Source of the DNA: Pseudoalteromonas phenolica
Lineage (GTDB): Bacteria > Pseudomonadota > Gammaproteobacteria > Enterobacterales > Alteromonadaceae
DNA length: 64,000 bases
NCBI RefSeq assembly: GCF_005886345.1
Contig: NZ_PNEC01000023.1
Location: 1 to 64,000, forward strand
Direction: 5' to 3'
Below the pieces are notes generated by a model, which was not told where the DNA came from, did not search any database, and worked only from the letters and a program-made list of their open reading frames with translations. Of this stretch, positions 9,368 to 15,943 are shown piece by piece; positions within the stretch are counted from its first letter, which is position 1, and the number at the start of each line of letters is the position of its first letter. The position numbers were made by a program, and so were the translations under genes.

Positions 9368-10069
9368 ATGGAAAACAATTTAAACAAGCATATCTCTGGC
9401 CGCTTTAACGAAGAGCTAGAAAATGTTCGTAACCACGTATTAAGCATGGGTGGTTTGGTTGAAGAGCAATTAAACCTTGCACTTGATGCGATCAACGACA
9501 ACGATGCTGAAAAAGCACGTAAAGTCAGCGAGAACGACTACAAAGTTAATGCCATGGAAGTAAACATTGACGAAGAATGTACCCGTATCATTGCTAAACG
9601 TCAGCCAGCTGCAAGTGACTTACGTTTAGTAGTTGCGATTGCTAAGACTATCGCAGACCTTGAACGTATTGGTGATGAAGCTGAGCGTATCGCACGTGTT
9701 GCACTAGATTCATTTACTAAAGATCAGCAAGATTTATTGGTAAACTTAGAGAATATGGGTCGCCAAGTGTCGAAGATGTTGCATGATGTGCTAGATGCGT
9801 TCGCCCGTATGGATGCGCAAAGTGCCTTTGAGGTGCATAAAGAAGACGCAAAAGTTGACCGCGAATATGAAGCGTTAACGCGTCAAATTATGACTTACAT
9901 GATGGAAGATCCACGTTCTATTCCTAAAATTATGGATTTAATCTGGTCTGTACGTTCATTAGAGCGCATTGGAGACCGTTGTCAGAACATCGCTGAATAC
10001 GTCATTTATTTTGTGAACGGTAAAGATATTCGCCATACATCTCAAGAAGATATCGCGAAAACGCTGTAA
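9368..10069 (+). CDS. phoU: Phosphate signalling protein PhoU
   Basis: Cytoplasmic adaptor that links Pst transport state to the PhoR kinase and keeps the Pho regulon off when phosphate is plentiful. It has the duplicated three-helix PhoU fold with the metal-binding-type motifs KTIADLERIGDEAERIA (about 98-114) and VRSLERIGDRCQNIAEYV (about 197-214). 233 aa is normal. It is the last gene of the pst operon. phoB and phoR are not in the window. Confidence 0.96.
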   Translation: MENNLNKHISGRFNEELENVRNHVLSMGGLVEEQLNLALDAINDNDAEKARKVSENDYKVNAMEVNIDEECTRIIAKRQPAASDLRLVVAIAKTIADLERIGDEAERIARVALDSFTKDQQDLLVNLENMGRQVSKMLHDVLDAFARMDAQSAFEVHKEDAKVDREYEALTRQIMTYMMEDPRSIPKIMDLIWSVRSLERIGDRCQNIAEYVIYFVNGKDIRHTSQEDIAKTL

Positions 10070-10087
10070 AAAATATATGCGCACTTT

Positions 10088-10112
10088 GCGCTGGATTTTT
10101 ATGATTCAGCGC
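10088..10112 (+). terminator. Hairpin after phoU
   Basis: GCGCTGGAT/ATTCAGCGC forms a 9-bp stem (one G-T pair) with a 7-nt loop about 20 bases after phoU. No T-run follows, so it may be a weak terminator or an mRNA-stabilising hairpin. Confidence 0.4.
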
Positions 10113-10142
10113 AGCTTAATTCGCATTTCGGACAAAAATCCG

Positions 10143-10170
10143 TTCACAACGTCGGCTAATGCTGTAAAAT
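10143..10170 (+). promoter_or_regulatory. Putative sigma-70 promoter for the DUF47-pit pair
   Basis: TTCACA (10143-10148) and TAAAAT (10165-10170) are each one base off consensus and are 16 nt apart, about 40 nt ahead of the DUF47 gene. No Pho box is seen here, so this pair may be expressed independently of the pst operon. Confidence 0.5.
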
Positions 10171-10209
10171 TCACCCTGCAAGCATATTAATATGATTTAA
10201 GGGTCAGTT

Positions 10210-10887
10210 ATGCCATCAAATGCGTTTTTAGGTGTATTTGCAAAGTCACCTATTAAGCCAATTGAAGAACACATTAAAATCGTACATAAAGCGAGTAGTA
10301 CTTTAGTACCTTTTTTTAATCATGTATTCAAATCAGAATGGACAGAAGCCGAAACTCTTCGTCTTGAAATCCGCAACCTTGAACGTGAAGCAGACGTTTT
10401 AAAGCGTGAAGTAAGATTACACTTGCCTCGCGGTTTATTCATGCCTGTAGAGCGCACCGATTTATTAGAGTTGATCACTCAGCAAGATAAAATTGCGAAT
10501 AAAGCGAAAGACATCGCAGGTCGTGTTGTTGGTCGTGAAATGGTGATCCCTCAGTCTATTCAAAATGACTTCATTGCTTATCTTGAACGTTGTGTCGATG
10601 CAACGAAACAAGCCTCTAAAGCCATTAATGAGTTTGACGAGCTACTGGAAACTGGATTCCGTGGTCGTGAAGTAACTCTGGTTGAAAGCATGCTTGAAAA
10701 GTTGGACTCAATTGAGCAAGACACGGATGAAATGCAAATCAAGATCCGCCAAGAGCTCCGAGCTATCGAAGGTGAACTTAACCCTGTTGATGTAATGTTC
10801 TTATATAAGATCATTGAATGGGTAGGTGAGCTTGCTGATATTGCTGAGCGTGTTGGTTCTCGACTTGAGCTAATGTTAGCTCGTTAA
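10210..10887 (+). CDS. DUF47/TIGR00153 PhoU-like accessory protein
   Basis: 225-aa helical cytoplasmic protein of the DUF47 family, distantly related to PhoU. These proteins are usually encoded directly upstream of a Pit phosphate permease and are thought to modulate it. Here pit follows after 35 nt. The family-typical segments FKSEWTEAETLRLEIRNLEREADVLKREVR (split by position, about 39-68) and YKIIEWVGELADIAERVGSRLELML (about 199-223) are present. Exact function is not established. Confidence 0.88.
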   Translation: MPSNAFLGVFAKSPIKPIEEHIKIVHKASSTLVPFFNHVFKSEWTEAETLRLEIRNLEREADVLKREVRLHLPRGLFMPVERTDLLELITQQDKIANKAKDIAGRVVGREMVIPQSIQNDFIAYLERCVDATKQASKAINEFDELLETGFRGREVTLVESMLEKLDSIEQDTDEMQIKIRQELRAIEGELNPVDVMFLYKIIEWVGELADIAERVGSRLELMLAR

Positions 10888-10922
10888 TCGTTTTATTCGT
10901 ATTTAAAATTTAAGGTTTAACA

Positions 10923-12191
10923 ATGGATATCATTGCTAACTATGGTTCCATGCTGATCCTAATTGCTGCGGCAGTAGGTTTCTTCATGGCATATGGTATT
11001 GGTGCAAATGACGTTGCAAACGCCATGGGTACTTCAGTAGGCTCGAAAGCACTTACCATTAAACAAGCGATCATCATCGCGATGATCTTCGAATTCGCCG
11101 GTGCATACCTTGCTGGTGGTGAAGTAACATCAACAATCCGTAAAGGTATCATCGACGCAGCGCCTTTCGCTGATATTCCTGAGTTGATGATATTAGGTAT
11201 GATCTCTGCACTATTTGCAGCAGGCTCATGGCTATTACTTGCGTCTTTACTGGGTTGGCCGGTTTCAACAACTCACTCTATCATCGGTGCGATTATTGGT
11301 TTCGCATTGGTTGCCGTGGGTAGTGAAGCAATTCAATGGGGCAAAGTTGCCGGTATCGTAGGTAGTTGGATTGTTACCCCAGCAATTTCAGGCTTTATTG
11401 CTTATTTAATCTTTATGAGTGCGCAAAAGCTGATCTTCGACACAGACTCGCCATTACAAAATGCTAAGCGTTACGTGCCTATTTATATGGGACTAGCTGG
11501 TTTTGTTATGTCACTTGTAACCATTAAGAAAGGTCTTAAGCACATTGGTATTAACCTAGGTGCGGTTGAAGGTTATGCGCTTGCAATAGGTATTGCTGTG
11601 GTTGTGGGTATCATTGGTAAAATGGCAATTAACCGTTTGAAAATGGACCCTAAAGCAGACAAGCAAATGCAGTTCAACAACGTTGAAAAAGTATTCGCTA
11701 TCCTAATGGTACTGACTGCATGTTGTATGGCATTCGCTCACGGTTCAAACGACGTAGCAAACGCGATTGGTCCACTAGCGGCAGTTGTGAACATTGTTGA
11801 GCATAACGGTGAAATTGCTAAGAAAGCGGCACTTGCTTGGTGGATCTTACCGCTAGGTGGTATCGGTATCGTAGTGGGTCTTGCAGTCCTTGGTAAGAAA
11901 GTAATCAAAACAATTGGTGAAGGCATCACGCACTTAACACCAAGCCGTGGTTTCGCTGCTGAACTTGCTGCTGCATCAACGGTAGTTATTGCATCGGGTA
12001 CTGGTCTACCTATCTCTACAACACAAACGCTAGTAGGTGCTGTACTAGGTGTAGGTATGGCACGTGGTATCGCTGCACTGAATATGGGGGTAATTAGAAA
12101 TATTGTGGTTTCTTGGGTAATTACATTGCCAGTCGGTGCTGCTCTTGCTATTGTTATATTCTATGTTCTAAGAGCCGCATTCGGCGTTTAA
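10923..12191 (+). CDS. pit: Inorganic phosphate transporter, Pit family
   Basis: Low-affinity, proton-motive-force-driven phosphate (metal phosphate) transporter in the inner membrane. Both copies of the family's inverted-repeat signature are present: GANDVANAMGTSVGS (from residue 27) and GSNDVANAIGPLAA (from about 274), each followed by a PISTT/PVSTTHS-type motif. About ten hydrophobic helices; 422 aa. It is the second gene of the DUF47-pit unit and ends 24 nt before a strong terminator. Confidence 0.95.
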   Translation: MDIIANYGSMLILIAAAVGFFMAYGIGANDVANAMGTSVGSKALTIKQAIIIAMIFEFAGAYLAGGEVTSTIRKGIIDAAPFADIPELMILGMISALFAAGSWLLLASLLGWPVSTTHSIIGAIIGFALVAVGSEAIQWGKVAGIVGSWIVTPAISGFIAYLIFMSAQKLIFDTDSPLQNAKRYVPIYMGLAGFVMSLVTIKKGLKHIGINLGAVEGYALAIGIAVVVGIIGKMAINRLKMDPKADKQMQFNNVEKVFAILMVLTACCMAFAHGSNDVANAIGPLAAVVNIVEHNGEIAKKAALAWWILPLGGIGIVVGLAVLGKKVIKTIGEGITHLTPSRGFAAELAAASTVVIASGTGLPISTTQTLVGAVLGVGMARGIAALNMGVIRNIVVSWVITLPVGAALAIVIFYVLRAAFGV

Positions 12192-12215
12192 TTAGACAGA
12201 CAGACTTTTAGCTTG

Positions 12216-12250
12216 AAAAGACCTCAGCATCACGGTGCTGGGGTCTTTTT
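12216..12250 (+). terminator. Rho-independent terminator after pit
   Basis: AAAAGACC-CAGCA and TGCTG-GGTCTTTT pair into a long stem with a small loop, directly followed by a T-run. Confidence 0.85.
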
Positions 12251-12515
12251 ATATCAGCTATTCTTTTATTATCTAATACCAACCCTTAGTAATACTTAAT
12301 CATTTTGAGGGACTAAAGTTGCCGCTAACTACGTTAAAAATTTCTCATTTAGAACAACTAAATAGCAAAATTTTCTCCTCGTTATCGACAAGCTTTCCTT
12401 GCCTCAAAAAGGTCACTTAATTAAGAGGGGTGGTATAAGCAATTGATCTTATCCGTTTTACTCTGAGTACTTCATCGTTATACTGAATGAAATTTGAGTT
12501 TGCTTAGAGAAAACT
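12251..12515. other. Intergenic region pit-oxyR
   Basis: 265 bases after the pit terminator with no convincing gene. Most of it is the repeat-like element at 12274-12437. The last 78 bases should hold the oxyR promoter, but no clear -35/-10 pair could be chosen by eye. Confidence 0.6.
12274..12437. repeat. Candidate palindromic/MITE-like intergenic repeat
   Basis: The ends are imperfect inverted repeats: TAATACCAACCCTTA on the left and TAAGAGGGGTGGTATA on the right. The AT-rich interior has stop codons in all frames. Elements starting TAATACCAA and ending in its complement are common dispersed repeats in Alteromonadales. No second copy was seen in this window. Confidence 0.45.
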
Positions 12516-13427
12516 GTGACAAACCTACCTAGTATTAAACAGCTTCAATATCTTATTGCTGTGCATCAGCATCAACATTTTGGTCGAGCCGCTCAGGCAT
12601 GTTTTATCGGTCAATCGACTTTGAGTACTGCAATTCAAACCCTTGAAGAAACCTTAGGCAGTCAACTAATTGAGCGTGAGAACCGTAGCTTAATGTTTAC
12701 CGAGTTAGGTGAAGAAGTGGTTACACGTGCCAAGAAAATTGTTGCAGATACCATGAGCATTAAAGAGTTCACTGAGAGCTTTAAAAACCCGTTGTCAGGC
12801 AAATTAGTCTTGGGGTTAATTCCTACTATTGCTAGCTTTATTGCTGCACCACTTTACCAACACTGTCGTGAAGCTTTCCCGAATTTAGAACTGATCTTGA
12901 TTGAAGATACCAGCGATAAGTTATTGGCGCGTCTCGAGCAGGGGCAAATAGACATGGCGATGCTAGCTTTACCTTATCAAACTGAAAAGTTTCACACTAA
13001 AGTGCTCACTAAAGACGCCTTCTCTTTGGTTTATCATAAAAGCTATCCGCTAAAAGGCATTGATGATTACAACTTGCTGCCAGATCAGAGTGTGTTTTTA
13101 CTTGAAAGGGAACACTGTCTGACAGGTCATGCACTCAGTGCCTGCCATCTTAATAAGCATGAATGTATTAATCCGTTCGAAGCGAGTAATTTACACACTT
13201 TATTAAGCATGGTTGAGTATCAGCATGGTGTTACTTTCTTGCCGCAAATGGCCTTAAATGCAGGCATATTATCTGGTAAAGATTTAGCCGTGAGAAAATC
13301 TGGCACTGATGCATATCGTGAGATTGGTTTGATTTGGCGTAAAACCACGGGTCGTATTCGAGATTTTCGTTTATTCAGTGAGGGATTATTGCCGTTTATC
13401 ACTGAACAATGTGATTGCGAAAAATAA
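12516..13427 (+). CDS. oxyR: LysR-type peroxide sensor OxyR
   Basis: 303-aa LysR-family transcription regulator: winged HTH at about residues 5-65, then the effector domain. The redox cysteines of OxyR are conserved in context and spacing: Cys201 in LLEREHCLTGHAL and Cys210 nine residues later, matching E. coli Cys199/Cys208. The motif GVTFLPQMAL also matches OxyR. It therefore likely senses hydrogen peroxide by disulfide formation and activates catalase/peroxidase genes elsewhere. Start is GTG; the protein begins near PSIKQLQYL as in other OxyR proteins. Confidence 0.87.
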   Translation: MTNLPSIKQLQYLIAVHQHQHFGRAAQACFIGQSTLSTAIQTLEETLGSQLIERENRSLMFTELGEEVVTRAKKIVADTMSIKEFTESFKNPLSGKLVLGLIPTIASFIAAPLYQHCREAFPNLELILIEDTSDKLLARLEQGQIDMAMLALPYQTEKFHTKVLTKDAFSLVYHKSYPLKGIDDYNLLPDQSVFLLEREHCLTGHALSACHLNKHECINPFEASNLHTLLSMVEYQHGVTFLPQMALNAGILSGKDLAVRKSGTDAYREIGLIWRKTTGRIRDFRLFSEGLLPFITEQCDCEK

Positions 13428-13440
13428 ATTTCATTTTTGG

Positions 13441-13469
13441 CAAACTTTTTTAAAACACCTTTCGACTAA
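13441..13469 (+). promoter_or_regulatory. Possible ECF/sigma-E-type promoter ahead of the sigma gene
   Basis: CAAACTT (13441-13447), a 15-nt spacer and CGACTAA (13463-13469) resemble the sigma-E pattern GGAACTT-N15/16-GGTCTAA. The site is 31 nt ahead of the GTG start of an ECF sigma gene, where an autoregulated promoter is expected. The match is partial. Confidence 0.35.
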
Positions 13470-13500
13470 CTAAACAGAGATTAACAATTAGGGTTTAAAG

Positions 13501-14040
13501 GTGTTTTTTCAAAGCCAAGACAAACTCATTAAAAAAGCCCAGCAAGGCGACCAAGCTGCGTGGTTAAAGCTCATCAAGCAGCATGAGCAGCAGGTTTATA
13601 ACCATTGTCTTCGCCTGACCGGTGATTGCCATGATGCGCTTGATTTAATGCAAGAAGCCTTTATGAGTGTTTATCGCTCTTTACATAACTTTCATGGTCA
13701 GAGTCAGTTTAAGACTTGGTTATTTTCAGTGACTCAAGCCCGGTGTATGGACTTCTTTCGCAAGCAAAGACAGTCCAGCCCGCTTGAAAAAGTCTCTGAA
13801 GCTGCGAATACACCCAACTGCCCAGTCCAGTTGCAAAGTGATAATCAGCATATTCATGCTGCGCTACAGGCTTTACCGTTCGAGCAAAGACAAATTGTTG
13901 AACTTAAGTTTTTTCAGCATTTCACCTTTGAAGAAATCGCTGAGCAACTTGCAATTTCCCCTAATACAGTTAAATCCCGTTTATATAGTGCGCTTGGCAA
14001 GATGAAAGCGCCATTGGAGGTGATCCGTGTCGAATCATGA
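13501..14040 (+). CDS. ECF-type RNA polymerase sigma factor
   Basis: 179-aa sigma-70-family protein with only regions 2 and 4, the ECF layout. Region 2 spans about 20-90 and includes the DALDLMQEAFMSVYRSL helix and FKTWLFSVTQARCMDFFR. Region 4 spans about 118-172, with FEQRQIVELKFFQHFTFEEIA and the HTH ISPNTVKSRLYSALGKM. It starts at GTG with AGGG 7 nt upstream. It overlaps the next gene by 14 nt, so the downstream membrane protein is coupled and is the obvious candidate anti-sigma factor. The inducing signal is unknown. Confidence 0.9.
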   Translation: MFFQSQDKLIKKAQQGDQAAWLKLIKQHEQQVYNHCLRLTGDCHDALDLMQEAFMSVYRSLHNFHGQSQFKTWLFSVTQARCMDFFRKQRQSSPLEKVSEAANTPNCPVQLQSDNQHIHAALQALPFEQRQIVELKFFQHFTFEEIAEQLAISPNTVKSRLYSALGKMKAPLEVIRVES

Positions 14041-14623
14041 AATAACGGCTCATGAATTACTTGAAAAATGGCTCGATGGTGAGCAGCTCACAGAAGCACA
14101 GCATGCTCGAGTCTTAGCTGATCCTGAAACTAAGTTGCTGTTTGAAAAAGCACAAGCTTGGCAAAACATGGCGCATAGTTACGAAGAACAATCAGTGCCA
14201 TCAGATACGCCCATAGCTATTCCAGAAATTAAGCAAGTAAGTCGTTTTCAAGGGAATTGGATGCAGTGGGGCATGGCGGCTTGTGTTGGCTTTTTGAGTA
14301 TTTTATCTGTGCAATTATGGCAGCAAAATAAAACGTTAGAGCAAGGTCTTGTTGTACAACAAACTCAAATAGAAAAACAACAAGATACTATGCAGCAAAT
14401 TTTACAGCAGATGCAAAAAGGTCAGAACTTACAAGCAGATCTAACTAATCAAGTGTTACTAACAAACCGTGCTGAACGTCAAGTGGCACTTGATGATTTA
14501 CTGGCATTTTTGCAAACGCAAAGAGCCCAAGATCAAGCAATTTTACGCTTACAGTTGAATGAACTTGCAGAGCAAGTTGAACATGCGCCAACAGAGATTG
14601 TGGCGCAAAATGGAGGTCATTAA
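14027..14623 (+). CDS. Single-pass membrane protein, candidate anti-sigma factor
   Basis: 198 aa, GTG start inside the end of the ECF sigma gene. About 78 N-terminal residues are predicted cytoplasmic, then one membrane helix (about 79-97), then a glutamine-rich, coiled-coil-like periplasmic part (about 98-190). Position and topology fit a membrane anti-sigma factor, but no zinc-type HxxxCxxC anti-sigma motif is present, so the role is inferred from context. Its stop codon overlaps the next start by one base. Confidence 0.65.
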   Translation: MSNHEITAHELLEKWLDGEQLTEAQHARVLADPETKLLFEKAQAWQNMAHSYEEQSVPSDTPIAIPEIKQVSRFQGNWMQWGMAACVGFLSILSVQLWQQNKTLEQGLVVQQTQIEKQQDTMQQILQQMQKGQNLQADLTNQVLLTNRAERQVALDDLLAFLQTQRAQDQAILRLQLNELAEQVEHAPTEIVAQNGGH

Positions 14624-15516
14624 TGAAAGCTTTGTTAACCCTAGTATCAATCGCAGTGCTAAGCGCGTCTTTTTCGAGTGTCGCTAAAGAACAAACTGCG
14701 ATAGATAAATTAAAGCGAGAAGTTACTATATTTCAGCGTGTTGTTTCTACTGCTTTAAAACATGACACCGATGGTCAAATACGTTCAGTAGAAGGCTACT
14801 ATTTATCGGGTCAAGGTCTGGTTTTTGATGTGAGCTTGAGAAATAAAAGCCGCTTTGATTGGCGAAAGCACATTGAAGGTATGCGTGACTTACATGGTTT
14901 CTCAGAGATCCCATCTCCAGACTTCTCAGCCTTAGAAGTACAGATGTCAGATCTTAGTGATAATGTGGCGGATATATCAAAAGAAGCTTATCATGTTGCA
15001 CTTGAGGCAGTAAGACAAGGCGCTGAACAAATTCGAGAGGTAGCTGAACAAGAGCGAGATACACGTCGTGACTTGCATGAATTGGAACGCGAAAAGCAAG
15101 AGCTTAATTATATGCTTAAGCGTCAAGACGACAAAGATAAAGACCTTGAACGTCACCGTAAAGAGTTAGAGGCGCAAATTGCAAAGCTGGAAGCTGAGAA
15201 AGAAAAGCTTGCCCAAAGCAAAACGCAGTTAAAAGAAAAGCTGGCGAAAGATAAGCAAGCTCGACAAGCCCAACAAGCAGCACAGCAGGCGCTATTAAAA
15301 ACCACAGTGAAGACAAGTATCGCAAGTAGCTTATGCGACTATGGCAACGGCTTAAGAAGTGTTAAAAGCAATGAGCACGTAAGCTTTAAGTTTACACCGG
15401 CTCAACAACGTGAAAAGCACATTTTAGTGTTTAAAAAATCGGATATAGAATCGTGTGTTAAAGGTCAGATACAAGTTACTAAGTTAGCTGAACGTGCTGA
15501 ACAATATGCGTTTTGA
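14623..15516 (+). CDS. Secreted coiled-coil protein of unknown function
   Basis: 297 aa with a cleavable signal peptide (MKALLTLVSIAVLSASFSSVA, about 1-21). A small N-terminal region (about 22-95) has conserved-looking beta segments. It is followed by a long charged coiled coil (about 125-230). A C-terminal globular part (about 230-297) has two cysteines that could pair. It is the third gene of the sigma/membrane-protein operon (1-nt overlap). No named family was recognised. It may be an envelope sensor, effector or target of the sigma system; this is inference. Confidence 0.6.
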   Translation: MKALLTLVSIAVLSASFSSVAKEQTAIDKLKREVTIFQRVVSTALKHDTDGQIRSVEGYYLSGQGLVFDVSLRNKSRFDWRKHIEGMRDLHGFSEIPSPDFSALEVQMSDLSDNVADISKEAYHVALEAVRQGAEQIREVAEQERDTRRDLHELEREKQELNYMLKRQDDKDKDLERHRKELEAQIAKLEAEKEKLAQSKTQLKEKLAKDKQARQAQQAAQQALLKTTVKTSIASSLCDYGNGLRSVKSNEHVSFKFTPAQQREKHILVFKKSDIESCVKGQIQVTKLAERAEQYAF

Positions 15517-15535
15517 TAAATCCTAAGTAGTAGAA

Positions 15536-15576
15536 AAATCACAGCAAAAGGGTGTAAAGCTCTCTCGCTGTGATTT
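15536..15576. terminator. Inverted repeat between convergent genes
   Basis: AAATCACAGC and GCTGTGATTT make a perfect 10-bp stem with a 21-nt loop, lying between the coiled-coil gene (plus) and the small membrane protein gene (minus). The A/T tracts are short, so termination is likely but weak. Confidence 0.5.
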
Positions 15577-15583
15577 AAAGAGT

Positions 15584-15787
15584 TTAATGACTTGATTGGT
15601 GTATTTGCGTTTGCTCATTTAAGTTAGGCAAAAATAATAAATACACCCAAACGACTAGGTTAAAATATGGGATCAAACTTAAGATGGTAAACACAAAAGT
15701 AGGGTAGCCTTTCTTTTGTGTACTTTGATAGCACTGAAATGCAATGACACAGTGTAAGATCAGCAAAAAAGATACTAATAGCAGCAT
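15584..15787 (-). CDS. Small two-helix membrane protein
   Basis: 67 aa with two hydrophobic segments (about 1-18 and 30-53) separated by a short polar turn (YQSTQKKGY), ending in a polar tail. A GAGGTCG ribosome-binding sequence lies just upstream of the ATG, which supports a real gene. No family is recognised; the spacing of helices resembles small two-helix inner-membrane proteins. Confidence 0.55.
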   Translation of the reverse strand: MLLLVSFLLILHCVIAFQCYQSTQKKGYPTFVFTILSLIPYFNLVVWVYLLFLPNLNEQTQIHQSSH

Positions 15788-15943
15788 AACGACCTCCTTA
15801 ACTTTCCTATTGTGATATTAATCAATCCTTGTGATGTCGTACTATATAGGTGAAAATCTACATATAAGTCGACATCGTTTTTCACACAAGAATAAGTATA
15901 GATGAGAAATCGTTAAGTAAAAGTTCAGTTATGTTTAAAATTG

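Noticed and set aside
10070..10209. Small RNA or riboswitch between phoU and the DUF47 gene
   Set aside because: Only a 9-bp hairpin and a short GGA...TCC stem-like sequence are present; no known riboswitch core could be recognised.
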